A stretch of 64,000 nucleotides of DNA from Tenacibaculum discolor (GTDB lineage: Bacteria > Bacteroidota > Bacteroidia > Flavobacteriales > Flavobacteriaceae): the NCBI RefSeq assembly GCF_003664185.1, contig NZ_RCCS01000010.1:124001-188000 (forward strand). The letters run 5' to 3'. Shown in pieces: positions 22,453-28,865 of this stretch (the stretch's first letter is position 1; each line of letters opens with the position of its first letter). Under the pieces are notes generated by a model, which was not told where the DNA came from, made no database searches, and saw only the letters and a program-made list of their open reading frames with translations. Position numbers and translations under genes: made by a program.

Positions 22453-24645
22453 TTATTTGCCTAAATCTAGTTGGTTTTTAACTAGATGGTAATAACTTCC
22501 TTTTAATTTGATTAGTTCTTCGTGACTTCCTTTCTCTATGATTTTTCCTTTTTCAAGGACTACTATTTGATGCGCATTTTTAACAGTACTTAATCGGTGT
22601 GCAATTACCACAGCTGTCTTGTCAGCAAAAAACTCATTAAGCTTACCCATAATAACCTTTTCGTTATTGGCGTCTAATGCACTAGTAGCTTCATCAAAGA
22701 ACAAAAATTTAGGGTTTTTATAGACAGATCTAGCAATTAGTAATCGTTGTTTTTGACCTGTACTCAATCCGTTACCTTCACTACCAATTTTTGTGTTGTA
22801 GCCTAAAGGTAAGCCTTCAATATAATCTCCAATGTTTGCTACATCGATTGCATGAGCTAATTTTTCTTTATCGACATAATCTTCACCTACAGCTATGTTT
22901 TTAGCTATGGAATCATTAAAGATGTAACCTTCTTGCATTACAACTCCGCAATTCCTTCTCCATTCCTTTTGTGAAACATTTTTTAAGTTAAAGTTGTTGA
23001 TCATTATATCACCTTGATCAACTTGATAGAAACCAAGTAATAGTTTCATTAAGGTAGTTTTACCACTGCCACTAACACCTACTATTGCCGTTGTTTTATT
23101 GGCTGGAATTTCAAGAGATAAATCTTTTAAAACAGGTTCTAAACCACCAGTGTATCTAAATGAAATATTATTTAATTTTATGGATGCATTTTCAGGGATG
23201 GTAGTTACTTTTTCATCACCAGGCTTTTCTTCATCTTCCATGTTATGTATTTCACCTAGTCTATCTAAAGAGATTTGTGCATCTTGTATGTCTCTCATGA
23301 AATTTATTAGCTGTGTAATAGGTCCATTTAATTGACCAACTATATAGCTAATAGCCATCATCATACCTAAAGTAATTTGTCCATCTATAACTAGTTTTGC
23401 CGAAAGTATAGTAATGAACATGTTTTTAAGCTCATTAATAAAATTTGATCCTACACTTTGGGTTTGTTCTAAAGCAAGGCTTTTGGTCGCTACTTTAAAT
23501 AAACGAGCTTGTACGTATTCCCAATTCCAACGCATGCGTCTTTCAGCGTTATGAAGTTTAATTTCTTGCATTCCATTAATAAGCTCAATAACCTTACTTT
23601 GTTCTTGACTTACTTGAGAAAAACGCTTATAATCAAGCTCTTTTCGTTTTTTAAAGAAGAACAATACCCATCCAAAATATAGTACGCTTCCTAATACAAA
23701 AACTCCAAATATTTGTAAACTATAATAACCTAAAACTAAGCTGAAAATTATAAGATTAAAAAAAGAAAATAACACAGTTAAAGAGGATGTGGTTAAAATT
23801 CTTTCAATACGCTTATGGTCATTTATTCTTTGTAATAAATCTCCTGTCATTCTCACATCAAAGTAAGAGATAGGTAATTTCATTAGTTTGATAAAAAAGT
23901 CAGAAATTAAAGATATGTTGATACGAGTACTTAGGTGAAGCAAAATCCAACTTCGAATAATTTCTAAGGAAGCTTTTCCAACGAATAAAAATAGTTGAGC
24001 AAATAAAATTAGATATACAAAGTTTAAATCTTGGTTTTTGATACCTACATCAACCACACTTTGAGTTAAAAAAGGTAAGATTAATTGTAATAAACTACCA
24101 GCAAGAAGTCCTATTATTAATTGGGCTATAAACTTCTTGTATTTGTATAGGTATTTGAAAATAAATGAGAATCCAAACTTCTCATCTTCTTCAAACTCTT
24201 CTTGATAAAATTTAGGAGTAGGTTCAACTAATAAGGCAATTCCTTCCTCTGTATTTTCGTCAGCGTTATTACCAATCCAGTGTTGGATAAACTCTTCTTT
24301 AGTAAAAGTAATGAGTCCATGAGCAGGATCAGAGATATAAACAACATCTTTTTTTATTTTGTAGAGAACCACGTAATGGTTTTTGTTCCAGTGAACAATA
24401 CAAGGAAAAGGGGCTTCTTTTAGTTTGTTAAAAGCTAATTTTATACCTAAAGACTTAAAGCCTATAGATTCAACAGCTTCACTTAAACCCAGTAAACTAC
24501 TACCTTCTCGAGTAGTTTCACTAAGCTTTCTTAATTGTTGTGTGTTAATAGTTTTACCATAGTGTTTAGCTATGATTTTTATACAAGTAGGCCCACAATC
24601 TTTAGCCTCAGTTTGTTTATAATTTGGGAATTTTTTCAAGTTCAA
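22453..24645 (-). CDS. C39 peptidase-containing ABC transporter (leader-cleaving exporter)
   Basis: The 730-residue protein has an N-terminal C39 peptidase (catalytic Cys17 in AKDCGPTC, His90 in WNKNHYVVL, Asp106 in SDPAHG), a six-helix ABC membrane domain (about 165-450) and an ATPase domain with Walker A GVSGSGKTT, signature LSTGQKQR, Walker B FLFFDEATSALD and the H-loop AHRLST. All catalytic parts are intact. It should cut the precursors after the Gly-Gly or Gly-Ser of the shared leader and export the cores with the HlyD adaptor. The start codon is TTG at 24645 (a second TTG is at 24639). Confidence 0.95.
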   Translation of the reverse strand: MNLKKFPNYKQTEAKDCGPTCIKIIAKHYGKTINTQQLRKLSETTREGSSLLGLSEAVESIGFKSLGIKLAFNKLKEAPFPCIVHWNKNHYVVLYKIKKDVVYISDPAHGLITFTKEEFIQHWIGNNADENTEEGIALLVEPTPKFYQEEFEEDEKFGFSFIFKYLYKYKKFIAQLIIGLLAGSLLQLILPFLTQSVVDVGIKNQDLNFVYLILFAQLFLFVGKASLEIIRSWILLHLSTRINISLISDFFIKLMKLPISYFDVRMTGDLLQRINDHKRIERILTTSSLTVLFSFFNLIIFSLVLGYYSLQIFGVFVLGSVLYFGWVLFFFKKRKELDYKRFSQVSQEQSKVIELINGMQEIKLHNAERRMRWNWEYVQARLFKVATKSLALEQTQSVGSNFINELKNMFITILSAKLVIDGQITLGMMMAISYIVGQLNGPITQLINFMRDIQDAQISLDRLGEIHNMEDEEKPGDEKVTTIPENASIKLNNISFRYTGGLEPVLKDLSLEIPANKTTAIVGVSGSGKTTLMKLLLGFYQVDQGDIMINNFNLKNVSQKEWRRNCGVVMQEGYIFNDSIAKNIAVGEDYVDKEKLAHAIDVANIGDYIEGLPLGYNTKIGSEGNGLSTGQKQRLLIARSVYKNPKFLFFDEATSALDANNEKVIMGKLNEFFADKTAVVIAHRLSTVKNAHQIVVLEKGKIIEKGSHEELIKLKGSYYHLVKNQLDLGK

Positions 24646-24659
24646 TTTTGGTATAAGAT

Positions 24660-24698
24660 ATAACTAGGCTAAAAATATACAGTTTCTAACCTAGTTAT
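24660..24698 (-). terminator. Hairpin upstream of the exporter gene
   Basis: Nine-bp arms ATAACTAGG/CCTAGTTAT at 24660-24668 and 24690-24698 with a 21-base loop. It lies between the last block 4 sequence and the exporter start. The tail is not T-rich, so it may be an attenuator or processing site. Confidence 0.45.
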
Positions 24699-24742
24699 TA
24701 AAAAATTTCTAAGAATAATATGGTTTAAAAAAGATTTGTACT

Positions 24743-24868
24743 CTATAATTGTACATGTTTTACTAGTGTAATAATTACTGTTTCTAAACACTCAGGAGAA
24801 AAATGTAACTCTAGAGGTGTGATATTATTCTTACTTAAAGCTTTACCTAAATTTAAAATTAGGTTTAT
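24743..24868 (-). pseudogene. Leader remnant without start codon or Gly-Gly site
   Basis: On the minus strand, codons from 24859 read ILNLGKALSK, an exact match to the family leader, preceded by ATA-AAC-CTA where ATG-AAA-AAA should be, and overlapping the stop of the previous precursor. After the leader core it continues NNITPLELHFSPECLETVII then TLVKHVQL, stop at 24743. There is no in-frame Met, no NGG and one Cys. It is most simply a decayed precursor fused to unrelated sequence; translation from a rare start such as ATT or ATA is the alternative. Confidence 0.55.
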
Positions 24869-25059
24869 AAGTAAGGGGCAGGACATTCAGGAGTACCATA
24901 ACAACAATCATATTGGTCTGTCCAACAGCAGTTTTTTACAGGATCCCAATAATAACCTTTGTCTGTTCTACACCCTCCAGGGATTTCTTTTCCTCCGTTT
25001 ATTTTTTTTTGATTGTTTTTATTTAGAGCTTTTCCTAGGCTCAAAATTTGTTTTTTCAT
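24865..25059 (-). CDS. Cys-rich leader-type precursor peptide, block 4 member 7
   Basis: From the conserved start at 25059: 64 residues, leader MKKQILSLGKALNKNNQKKI-NGG. The 41-residue core KEIPGGCRTDKGYYWDPVKN-CCWTDQYDCCYGTPECPAPYL has six Cys with two adjacent pairs, C-x14-CC-x6-CC-x5-C. The WDPVKNCC segment recalls WDPIKRIYC of the frameshifted gene in block 1. A 37-residue in-frame extension upstream overlaps the previous gene and is rejected. Confidence 0.84.
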   Translation of the reverse strand: MKKQILSLGKALNKNNQKKINGGKEIPGGCRTDKGYYWDPVKNCCWTDQYDCCYGTPECPAPYL

Positions 25060-25078
25060 AATATTAGTTTTTTTATAA

Positions 25079-25315
25079 TTAACATCCAGTGCAACTAACG
25101 CCTCCATTAGGACAAAATTCCCAAGGGCCTGTGCAGTTGTTGCCACCAGGGTCATTACTACCTCCATCATCTATATAACAATATATGCCTTCACAATATT
25201 GACCTGATGGACAATTACCTTGACCGTCACAAAAACCTACAGCTCCGCCACCATTGATTAATTTTTGTTCTATTTTATTTAAAGATTTACCTAAATTTAA
25301 TATCGTTTTTTTCAT
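25079..25315 (-). CDS. Cys-rich leader-type precursor peptide, block 4 member 6 (8 Cys)
   Basis: The largest precursor here, 78 residues, leader MKKTILNLGKSLNKIEQKLI-NGG. The 55-residue core has eight Cys in two clusters: CDGQGNCPSGQYCEGIYC and CTGPWEFCPNGGVSCTGC, joined by an acidic Gly-rich linker (YIDDGGSNDPGGNN). It looks like two small disulfide units in one peptide. Confidence 0.85.
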   Translation of the reverse strand: MKKTILNLGKSLNKIEQKLINGGGAVGFCDGQGNCPSGQYCEGIYCYIDDGGSNDPGGNNCTGPWEFCPNGGVSCTGC

Positions 25316-25326
25316 AATTAGTTTAG

Positions 25327-25518
25327 TTAAATTATACTTCCATCACATAAATACCCTGTGTTTCCTTGATCACCAAATAACTGGCACCAACCAGCAGTAT
25401 TACAGCAATATCCACTTCCACATTGGTAATGACTGTCGCATTGCTCTTTACCTCCGTTAATTTGAGCTTGTTCCGCTTTTTTTAAAGCTATACCTAAATT
25501 TAGAATTTGTTTTTTCAT
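25327..25518 (-). CDS. Knottin-like leader-type precursor peptide, block 4 member 5
   Basis: Sixty-three residues; leader MKKQILNLGIALKKAEQAQI-NGG, with Ile in place of the usual Lys10. The 40-residue core KEQCDSHYQCGSGYCCNTAG-WCQLFGDQGNTGYLCDGSII has cysteines C-x5-C-x4-CC-x5-C-x12-C, a cystine-knot order. The CC-N-x-x-G-W-C segment resembles small chitin-binding (hevein-like) loops, but the fold is too short for that assignment. Confidence 0.85.
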   Translation of the reverse strand: MKKQILNLGIALKKAEQAQINGGKEQCDSHYQCGSGYCCNTAGWCQLFGDQGNTGYLCDGSII

Positions 25519-25533
25519 TTTGATGTTTTTTAT

Positions 25534-25692
25534 CTAAAAAGGTCCAAAGGCACAATATAATTCAGCACAGTGATCACCATAATCCTCACATACTTGGTCT
25601 TTATTTGTGTCACACATTTTTCTACCACCATTAATGTGGATCTGTTCAGCTTTATTTAAGGATTTCCCTAAGTTTAAAATTGATTTTTTCAT
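25534..25692 (-). CDS. CAExxC-type precursor peptide, block 4 member 4 (52 aa)
   Basis: Translated by hand from 25692: leader MKKSILNLGKSLNKAEQIHI-NGG, core RKMCDTNKDQVCEDYGDHCA then ELYCAFGPF, stop TAG at 25534. Cysteines C-x7-C-x6-C-x4-C, the frame shared by four neighbouring genes. It is the most divergent at its C-terminus of the four. Confidence 0.85.
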   Translation of the reverse strand: MKKSILNLGKSLNKAEQIHINGGRKMCDTNKDQVCEDYGDHCAELYCAFGPF

Positions 25693-25724
25693 GATTATGC
25701 TTTAAATTAAGAATTATACTATTA

Positions 25725-25883
25725 CTATAAAGGGACTATTCTGCAATAAAGTTCAGCACATAAAGGACCTTTCCTTTCACATGTACCATCGCTATTATAG
25801 TCACATTTATCTCTTCCTCCGTTAATATACATTTGTTCTGCTTTATTTAAAGCTTTTCCTAAGTTTAAAATCTGGTTTTTCAT
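25725..25883 (-). CDS. CAExxC-type precursor peptide, block 4 member 3 (52 aa)
   Basis: From the ATG at 25883: leader MKNQILNLGKALNKAEQMYI-NGG (Asn at position 3), core RDKCDYNSDGTCERKGPLCA then ELYCRIVPL. The first loop reads D-x-N-x-D-G, which looks like a calcium-binding loop but is probably incidental. Cysteine frame C-x7-C-x6-C-x4-C. Confidence 0.85.
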   Translation of the reverse strand: MKNQILNLGKALNKAEQMYINGGRDKCDYNSDGTCERKGPLCAELYCRIVPL

Positions 25884-25885
25884 GA

Positions 25886-26047
25886 TTAAAAAGGAATTAA
25901 TTGACATTCACGTTCTGCACATTGTAACCCGTATTCGGTACACTCACCATTACTCCAAGGAGTAATACACTGTCTCTTGCCTCCATTGATTTGCTTTTGT
26001 TCCGCTTTTTGTAAAGTCTTTCCTAAGTTTAAAATTTGCTTTTTCAT
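25886..26047 (-). CDS. CAExxC-type precursor peptide, block 4 member 2 (53 aa)
   Basis: Translated by hand from 26047: leader MKKQILNLGKTLQKAEQKQI-NGG, core KRQCITPWSNGECTEYGLQC then AERECQLIPF, stop TAA at 25886, which is only 2 bp before the next start. Cysteine frame C-x8-C-x6-C-x4-C; the first loop is one residue longer than in its three paralogues. Confidence 0.85.
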   Translation of the reverse strand: MKKQILNLGKTLQKAEQKQINGGKRQCITPWSNGECTEYGLQCAERECQLIPF

Positions 26048-26049
26048 AA

Positions 26050-26208
26050 CTATTCAAGTATTAGTCTGCAGTAAGTTTCAGCACATTGCCAACCATAGTA
26101 TTCACATACACGATCTCTGTTAGAGTCACATTGCATTCTACCTCCGTTAATTTGAGCTTGTTCCGCTTTTTTTAAAGCTTTACCTAAATTTAGAATTTGT
26201 TTTTTCAT
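26050..26208 (-). CDS. CAExxC-type precursor peptide, block 4 member 1 (52 aa)
   Basis: From the conserved ATG at 26208: leader MKKQILNLGKALKKAEQAQI-NGG, core RMQCDSNRDRVCEYYGWQCA then ETYCRLILE, frame C-x7-C-x6-C-x4-C. Its leader is nearly identical to that of the knottin-like gene at 25327, showing that leaders and cores are shuffled or that cores evolve far faster. It is the first gene after element R4. Confidence 0.86.
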   Translation of the reverse strand: MKKQILNLGKALKKAEQAQINGGRMQCDSNRDRVCEYYGWQCAETYCRLILE

Positions 26209-26237
26209 AATTAAAATATTAAGGTTACTTTTGCGGC

Positions 26238-26284
26238 GAACATTTAAAGACACTCACCAATGTGTCTATTCTTCGCGAGAGAAT
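26238..26284 (-). promoter_or_regulatory. Shared precursor-block element R4
   Basis: The most divergent copy: it keeps ctcgcgaagaatagacac and the AGACAC/GTGTCT dyad (26248-26267, spacer 8 instead of 9) 40 bp before the first block 4 ATG, but lacks the CCTTGA...TCAAGG partner. Conservation of both dyad arms while the spacer changes argues that the dyad is functional. It follows a terminator, so it should contain the block promoter. Confidence 0.68.
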
Positions 26285-26297
26285 TTTGTTCAAAACG

Positions 26298-26320
26298 CAA
26301 AGCCCTTTTTAGGGCTTTGT
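26298..26320. terminator. Terminator after the VKOR-thioredoxin gene
   Basis: Nine-bp stem caaagccct/agggctttg with a four-base loop, strong T-run on the plus side and a shorter CGTTTT on the minus side. It separates the oxidase gene from element R4 and precursor block 4. Confidence 0.8.
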
Positions 26321-26324
26321 TTTT

Positions 26325-27923
26325 TTAAGCTGTTTTTAATGAAACATTAGAAGTTTGAGAGTTTTCTTCTAAATCTTCAATAAATAATATTAAATCAGTT
26401 CTGTTATATTCTTTAGGGAATGATCTCCCGTTTACTAAAATTTCTGGAGTAAAGTTGATCGCATTTTTTGTACACCAATCTTTTTCTTTTTCGAGTTCTG
26501 AAGTATAAGCTTCTTTGTCAGTACATTCTCCCCATTTTTTTAACCAAGCAGCAGGCTTTTGTCCCTCATAAATGGCATCCATAGCTAAGAGGCATTCCTT
26601 ATCTCCTTTAGTATTATAAATTTCTATGAGTCTACTAGTAATTTTAACAACATCACTATCCTTATTTTCTACACTTATATTAAACCTTACTTTAATTTTT
26701 ACATTGTTATGATACCTTTTGATAATTTCATCAACATGAGCATGAACAGGTTTACAGTGTCCACAAAAAGGATTGGTAACTATTGTTATTTCAAGATTAG
26801 AGTTTGGGTTACCAAAAACAATTTCTTTGCTATCGGTTAACTGAGTATCAAGTTGAGGCGACTTTTGTAAAAGGCTATCAAATAGCGCGTAGTTTCTTTT
26901 AAATTTAACACTTGCTATTTTTTCTTTTTTAAGCTCTTGTACTTCAGTAAACAAAGGTTTTATATAGCTCCAAGCTAACCAAGTAAAAGAAGCAACAAGG
27001 CCTAAAGTAACAAAATCACTAAGTATAAAAGTATTAATGTAATTACTTGTTAATATAGGAGCTAATGCTTGTAGCCAAAGTACTCCAACTATGCTTAAAC
27101 ATAAAAGGCACCATTTTTTTACTACTGCATATTGATAATATAATGAGTAGAGAGTAACAGGTATAGCTAGTAAACTAATAGTATATGAAATTGTAGGGTT
27201 AGAGATTTGAGTAAAAGTTAAAAGAGATAATCCAATAAAATAAAGCATACTAAAGTCGCTTAATTTGTACCCTTTTAAAATTTCCGCTCCTTTTGAAGTT
27301 AATACGGCGTCACAATCTTTTTTATCATCGGCTCCAGAACAAAAGGCATCACCAATAGATGTTTTCAATCCAAGCTCTTGTTTTATAATTGCAACACTAA
27401 TAACAGCTCCAGTAATTGACAGTAGGAAATAAAAAGTGTTATACCACGAAGTTGAATTGTTAAAAACAAAAAATAAAGCAAAAACAGCAAGTAGAGAGAA
27501 ACCAATAGTTTTTACTAGTTTGGAGCTGTTTTTAGAAGCTTGATAATCCTCAGTTTCTTCAACAGCAACAATAATTCCTGTAAATTTATTTAGAAATTCA
27601 CCTTCTGTTAGTTTTGTTTTTTTGTTTTCAGAATCATAAATTATGTAATCTAAACTTTTCCTTTCTGCCACAATTAAATCTTGACCATGGTCTCCATTTA
27701 TTTGAGCTATAAAGCAGTCGGGTAGTTGAGAAAGAGTTTCTGAGTTAACAGGAACATCAGCAGCAACATTTTCAATATTAAAATGATCTAACACTCCTGT
27801 AATTGCATGTAAACTAGGGTAAGAAGGATGGCTTTGAATTTGAAAAGCTAATTCTTCTTTGTCAAAAGAAATACTGTTTTTCTTAAGTAATTTTTGTACT
27901 AAATTGATTAATGTGTCTTTCAA
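26325..27923 (-). CDS. C39-like / VKOR / thioredoxin three-domain disulfide oxidase
   Basis: The 532-residue protein has three parts. Residues about 5-120 match a C39 peptidase fold (HPSYPSLHAITGVLDHFNI, later FIAQINGDHGQDLIVAE) but lack the catalytic Cys. Residues about 135-325 are a VKOR membrane domain with loop cysteines Cys195 and Cys204 and the active pair Cys272/Cys275 in WCLLC. Residues about 360-515 are a DsbA/thioredoxin domain with CGHC (Cys387/Cys390). VKOR-thioredoxin fusions oxidise exported thiols; here the obvious clients are the cysteine-rich precursors, and the dead C39 domain could bind their leaders. The start is TTG at 27923; an in-frame stop lies 18 bp upstream and no Met occurs before residue 226. 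Confidence 0.9.
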   Translation of the reverse strand: MKDTLINLVQKLLKKNSISFDKEELAFQIQSHPSYPSLHAITGVLDHFNIENVAADVPVNSETLSQLPDCFIAQINGDHGQDLIVAERKSLDYIIYDSENKKTKLTEGEFLNKFTGIIVAVEETEDYQASKNSSKLVKTIGFSLLAVFALFFVFNNSTSWYNTFYFLLSITGAVISVAIIKQELGLKTSIGDAFCSGADDKKDCDAVLTSKGAEILKGYKLSDFSMLYFIGLSLLTFTQISNPTISYTISLLAIPVTLYSLYYQYAVVKKWCLLCLSIVGVLWLQALAPILTSNYINTFILSDFVTLGLVASFTWLAWSYIKPLFTEVQELKKEKIASVKFKRNYALFDSLLQKSPQLDTQLTDSKEIVFGNPNSNLEITIVTNPFCGHCKPVHAHVDEIIKRYHNNVKIKVRFNISVENKDSDVVKITSRLIEIYNTKGDKECLLAMDAIYEGQKPAAWLKKWGECTDKEAYTSELEKEKDWCTKNAINFTPEILVNGRSFPKEYNRTDLILFIEDLEENSQTSNVSLKTA

Positions 27924-28004
27924 AAGTAAATAAGTTTTTTAAGGATAGCTATTTTTAATCTTCCCAAAGCTATATGTTGATAATTATTTTTTTATAAAAA
28001 AAAC

Positions 28005-28030
28005 CATAAAAAAAGTACGGAAAAACCGTA
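28005..28030 (-). terminator. Terminator after the response regulator gene
   Basis: On the minus strand TACGG-TTTTT-CCGTA is followed by CTTTTTTTA. The stem is short, but the U-run is long, so the oxidase gene probably has its own promoter. Confidence 0.6.
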
Positions 28031-28042
28031 ATTTTTATTTTC

Positions 28043-28726
28043 TTAAATAAAGCCTTTCTCTTTGGCTACTAATATTAACTCTCTGTCTCCTTTAGCTTTA
28101 ACATTGAATATTTTCTTTAAATGTCGTTTTCGTTTTTCAATGCTAGCTGCAGAAAGTGGTATGTAATTAGGCATGTCTTTCATTTTAGAACCCAATGAAA
28201 GTTTATATAGAATTTGTCGGTCTATTGAATCAATAGAGAAGTTATTAGAAACTTCTTTTCTCAAAAGGCTTAAAACAGTTTTACTATAATAAGGAATATT
28301 GTTTGTCACATTTTTTATAGCGTTTTTTAACTCTTTTGAAGTTAAATCGCTTTTAACAAGAAAACCTTCAGGATTTAAGCTTTTAAATATATTGTGAATT
28401 CTATAGTTGTCATTACAATCAGTTGAAACAATAAGCTTTGTACTTGGTAGTAGTTTCCTGATTAAAAGGCCTAAATCTTCACCGGATAAAATTTTTCTGT
28501 TCTTAGCAGGTGAAAGTTTTAAATCTAAAACAACAAAGTTTAGAGAGGTTTCTTTTTCAATTGTCTTTTTTATAATATCGTAAGCTCCATTACAATTGTA
28601 TGTAATGTCCGTGTTAAAATTAAAATTAGGGTTTAATCTAGCTATTTTAGATATTATGTTCTTATACGTTTCGCAAATAAGCGGGCAATTATCCGCTAAT
28701 AAGGCAGATTGTTTTTCTTTTCTCAT
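28043..28726 (-). CDS. LuxR-type response regulator, orphan
   Basis: A 227-residue two-domain protein: a receiver-like domain with the phospho-acceptor Asp in VVLDLKL (about residue 68), a Thr/Ser switch in IVSTD and Lys in GFLVKSD, then a C-terminal LuxR-type helix-turn-helix (IDRQILYKLSLGSKMKDM through SIEKRKRHLKKIF). The N-terminal acidic pair reads ADN. No histidine kinase is adjacent. It lies between uvrA and the oxidase gene, upstream of the precursor blocks, and is a candidate to bind the AGACAC/GTGTCT dyads. Confidence 0.82.
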   Translation of the reverse strand: MRKEKQSALLADNCPLICETYKNIISKIARLNPNFNFNTDITYNCNGAYDIIKKTIEKETSLNFVVLDLKLSPAKNRKILSGEDLGLLIRKLLPSTKLIVSTDCNDNYRIHNIFKSLNPEGFLVKSDLTSKELKNAIKNVTNNIPYYSKTVLSLLRKEVSNNFSIDSIDRQILYKLSLGSKMKDMPNYIPLSAASIEKRKRHLKKIFNVKAKGDRELILVAKEKGFI

Positions 28727-28865
28727 GTTTAAATAATTTCGGGGGGAATACTATTTAATTGATTCTTTTATTCAAAAAATCAGCTCATAAATTTATATAA
28801 ACTAATTTAAAATCAAAAAAAATATGTATAAAATAAACTATCTATTAATGAGAAATATTGTAATT

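Noticed and set aside
18397..25460. Plus-strand open frames opposite the precursors (for example 18397-18606, 24819-25061, 25254-25460)
   Set aside because: They are the antisense of the conserved leader and have no recognisable features.
25327..25518. Hevein (chitin-binding) domain in the block 4 knottin-like core
   Set aside because: Only the CC-x4-WC stretch resembles it; the core is too short and lacks two cysteines of the domain.
18111..26208. Precursors as lanthipeptides or radical-SAM peptides
   Set aside because: No LanB, LanC, LanM, radical-SAM or YcaO gene is present, and the cysteine-rich cores lack a consistent Ser/Thr-Cys layout.
18111..26253. Longer in-frame starts upstream of several precursor peptides
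   Set aside because: The extensions have no similarity to each other and run into R elements or preceding genes, while the MKK start is shared by all.
18991..26284. R1-R4 as CRISPR or transposon repeats
   Set aside because: Four dispersed copies tied to gene starts, with no spacers, terminal repeats or transposase.
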